15,811 nt of DNA, from positions 1-15,811 of the forward strand of contig JAHDDN010000088.1 in the NCBI GenBank assembly GCA_020629335.1, read 5' to 3'. Made by a program: the position numbers and the translations under genes. The DNA comes from Chitinophagales bacterium. Lineage in GTDB: Bacteria; Bacteroidota; Bacteroidia; Chitinophagales; UBA2359. This document shows positions 15,144 through 15,811 of this stretch, in pieces. A model generated the notes under the pieces. It saw nothing but the letters and a program-made list of their open reading frames with translations. It ran no database searches and was not told the origin of the DNA. How positions within the stretch are numbered: the first letter of the stretch is position 1; the number at the start of each line of letters is the position of its first letter.

Positions 15144-15163
15144 CCCCGTATTTTAATGCGGGG
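15144..15163. repeat. Short CCCCG hairpin
   Basis: CCCCGTATT, TT, AATGCGGGG forms a 9-bp stem with one G-T pair. There is no T run directly after it and no gene ends nearby, so it is probably one of the small dispersed palindromes rather than a working terminator. Confidence 0.55.
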
Positions 15164-15226
15164 ATAAAATGCAGTATAATCCTAGTGCCGTTAGGTACTT
15201 TTTATATTTTAATCCCTACCAAAAAA

Positions 15227-15464
15227 GAAATGACATATCCGATTTAGAAATAACATTCATTTTTTTATTTTTGAAAGCTACTTAGGAACGTTTAAAAAAT
15301 AAGATTGGGATTTGCAGCTAAATATTTTGTATCAAGACAAGGCGAAAAATGCAGGCGATGCAGCGCATCGGCAAGGCTTTTCAACGAAGTATTGGTACAA
15401 AAGATTAGTTGCTAAATGTGGAAATTATTTTTTAAACGTTCCTTATAAGAAGATATGTCATTTC
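15227..15464. repeat. Nested palindromic element (MITE-like)
   Basis: The outer inverted repeat is GAAATGACATAT (15227-15238) and ATATGTCATTTC (15453-15464), 12 bp perfect. The inner one is AGGAACGTTTAAAAAATAA (15284-15302) with 15425-15443, 19 bp perfect, and pairing continues imperfectly all the way to a centre of CGATGC-AGC-GCATCG (15356-15370). No protein is encoded. The size and ends fit a non-autonomous mobile element or a large hairpin repeat; its core resembles the repeat at 8604-8704. Confidence 0.8.
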
Positions 15465-15496
15465 AACAAGTCTAAAAAACCTATCGGCTATAGACA

Positions 15497-15811
15497 AAAA
15501 AAATCTCTCAGTGAGCGCAGCGAACGATCTGACGTCTCTCAGCGAACGCAGTGAGCGGTCTCTAATCTGATAGCAAAGCGGTCTAAAAATCTATCGACCA
15601 TCGACTATGGACTATCGACCAAAAAAATCTCTCAGTGAGCGCAGCGAACGATCTGACGTCTCTCAGCGAACGCAGTGAGCGGTCTCTAATCTGATAGCAA
15701 AGCGGTCTAAAAATCTATCGACCATCGACTATGGACTATCGACCAAAAAAATCTCTCAGTGAGCGCAGCGAACGGTCTCTCCTCTCTAAGCGAACGCAGT
15801 GAGCGGTCTCT
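15497..15811. repeat. 124-bp tandem repeat array, about 2.5 copies
   Basis: Units start near 15497, 15621 and 15745 with an exact 124-bp period; the third unit diverges after its first ~35 bp and runs off the window. Each unit holds an A run, TCTCTCAGTGAGCGCAGCGA, a reordered CTCTCAGCGAACGCAGTGAG half, TCTAATCTGATAGCAAAGCG and an ATCGACC block. The first two units are almost identical, which points to recent duplication. No reading frame looks coding. Confidence 0.93.

Larger units (their letters stand above)
14954..15226. other. Gene-free repeat-rich stretch
   Basis: Contains the truncated third repeat piece, inverted words of the ACTCATTAC / TAATGAGT type on both sides of it (about 14993-15005 and 15075-15088) and the CCCCG hairpin at 15144-15163. 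No gene or promoter is recognised. Confidence 0.5.

Noticed and set aside
15312..15554. Plus-strand frame of 80 codons
   Set aside because: Runs through the palindromic element and into the tandem array; no protein-like composition.
15497..15811. Possible CRISPR array
   Set aside because: The 124-bp units are contiguous and repeat in full, with no unique spacers; no cas genes are present.

Overview
The window looks like chromosomal DNA from a member of Bacteroidota. It is AT-rich, there is no Shine-Dalgarno signal in front of starts, some starts have TAnnTTTG-type -7 boxes, and the gene families (BatA-N/DUF58/MoxR/DUF4159 cluster, Tat-tagged TldD, NarI-like/HdrC fusion) are typical of that phylum. 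The density of palindromic and tandem intergenic repeats suggests a Saprospiria-like lineage, but that last step is inference. Nearly all genes are on the minus strand; only two lipoprotein genes are on the plus strand.

Right to left (direction of transcription on the minus strand): a repeat-rich, gene-free stretch (about 14,570-15,811) holds a 124-bp tandem repeat, a long palindromic element and two copies (one truncated) of a structured repeat. Then comes a run of tldD-like (Tat signal, HExxxH), tldE/pmbA-like, DUF4159, MoxR AAA ATPase and DUF58 (vWA) genes with short spacers. A strong minus-strand terminator and a palindromic repeat follow, then a BatA-N membrane protein gene with a TTG start. 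Next is a scar: an IS4-type transposase missing its C-terminal third, joined directly to the C-terminal end of a thioredoxin-like gene. After that is rarA, which has a good -7 box.

The two plus-strand genes (3,048-4,425) are tandem paralogous lipoproteins. Their leader and signal-peptide DNA is identical over 156 bp while the mature parts have diverged strongly. An intrinsic terminator follows them.

The left end holds a two-gene redox module: a NarI-like membrane protein fused to two [4Fe-4S] clusters (HdrE+HdrC-like) and a CCG-domain HdrB-like subunit. Together they resemble a membrane heterodisulfide-reductase-type complex split in an unusual way. A degenerate 8-bp tandem repeat fills the first 140 bases.

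The most interesting non-coding signal is a ~140-bp repeat present twice in full (2,609-2,746 and 14,812-14,953), plus a truncated third piece (15,024-15,054). Both full copies lie just upstream of minus-strand operons in the same orientation. They fold into the same nested stem structure with base changes that keep pairing, so they may be a structured RNA leader, an sRNA or a hairpin mobile element. The most interesting gene-level hypothesis is that TldDE-like peptidase proteins, DUF4159 and MoxR-DUF58-BatA form one envelope-associated system.
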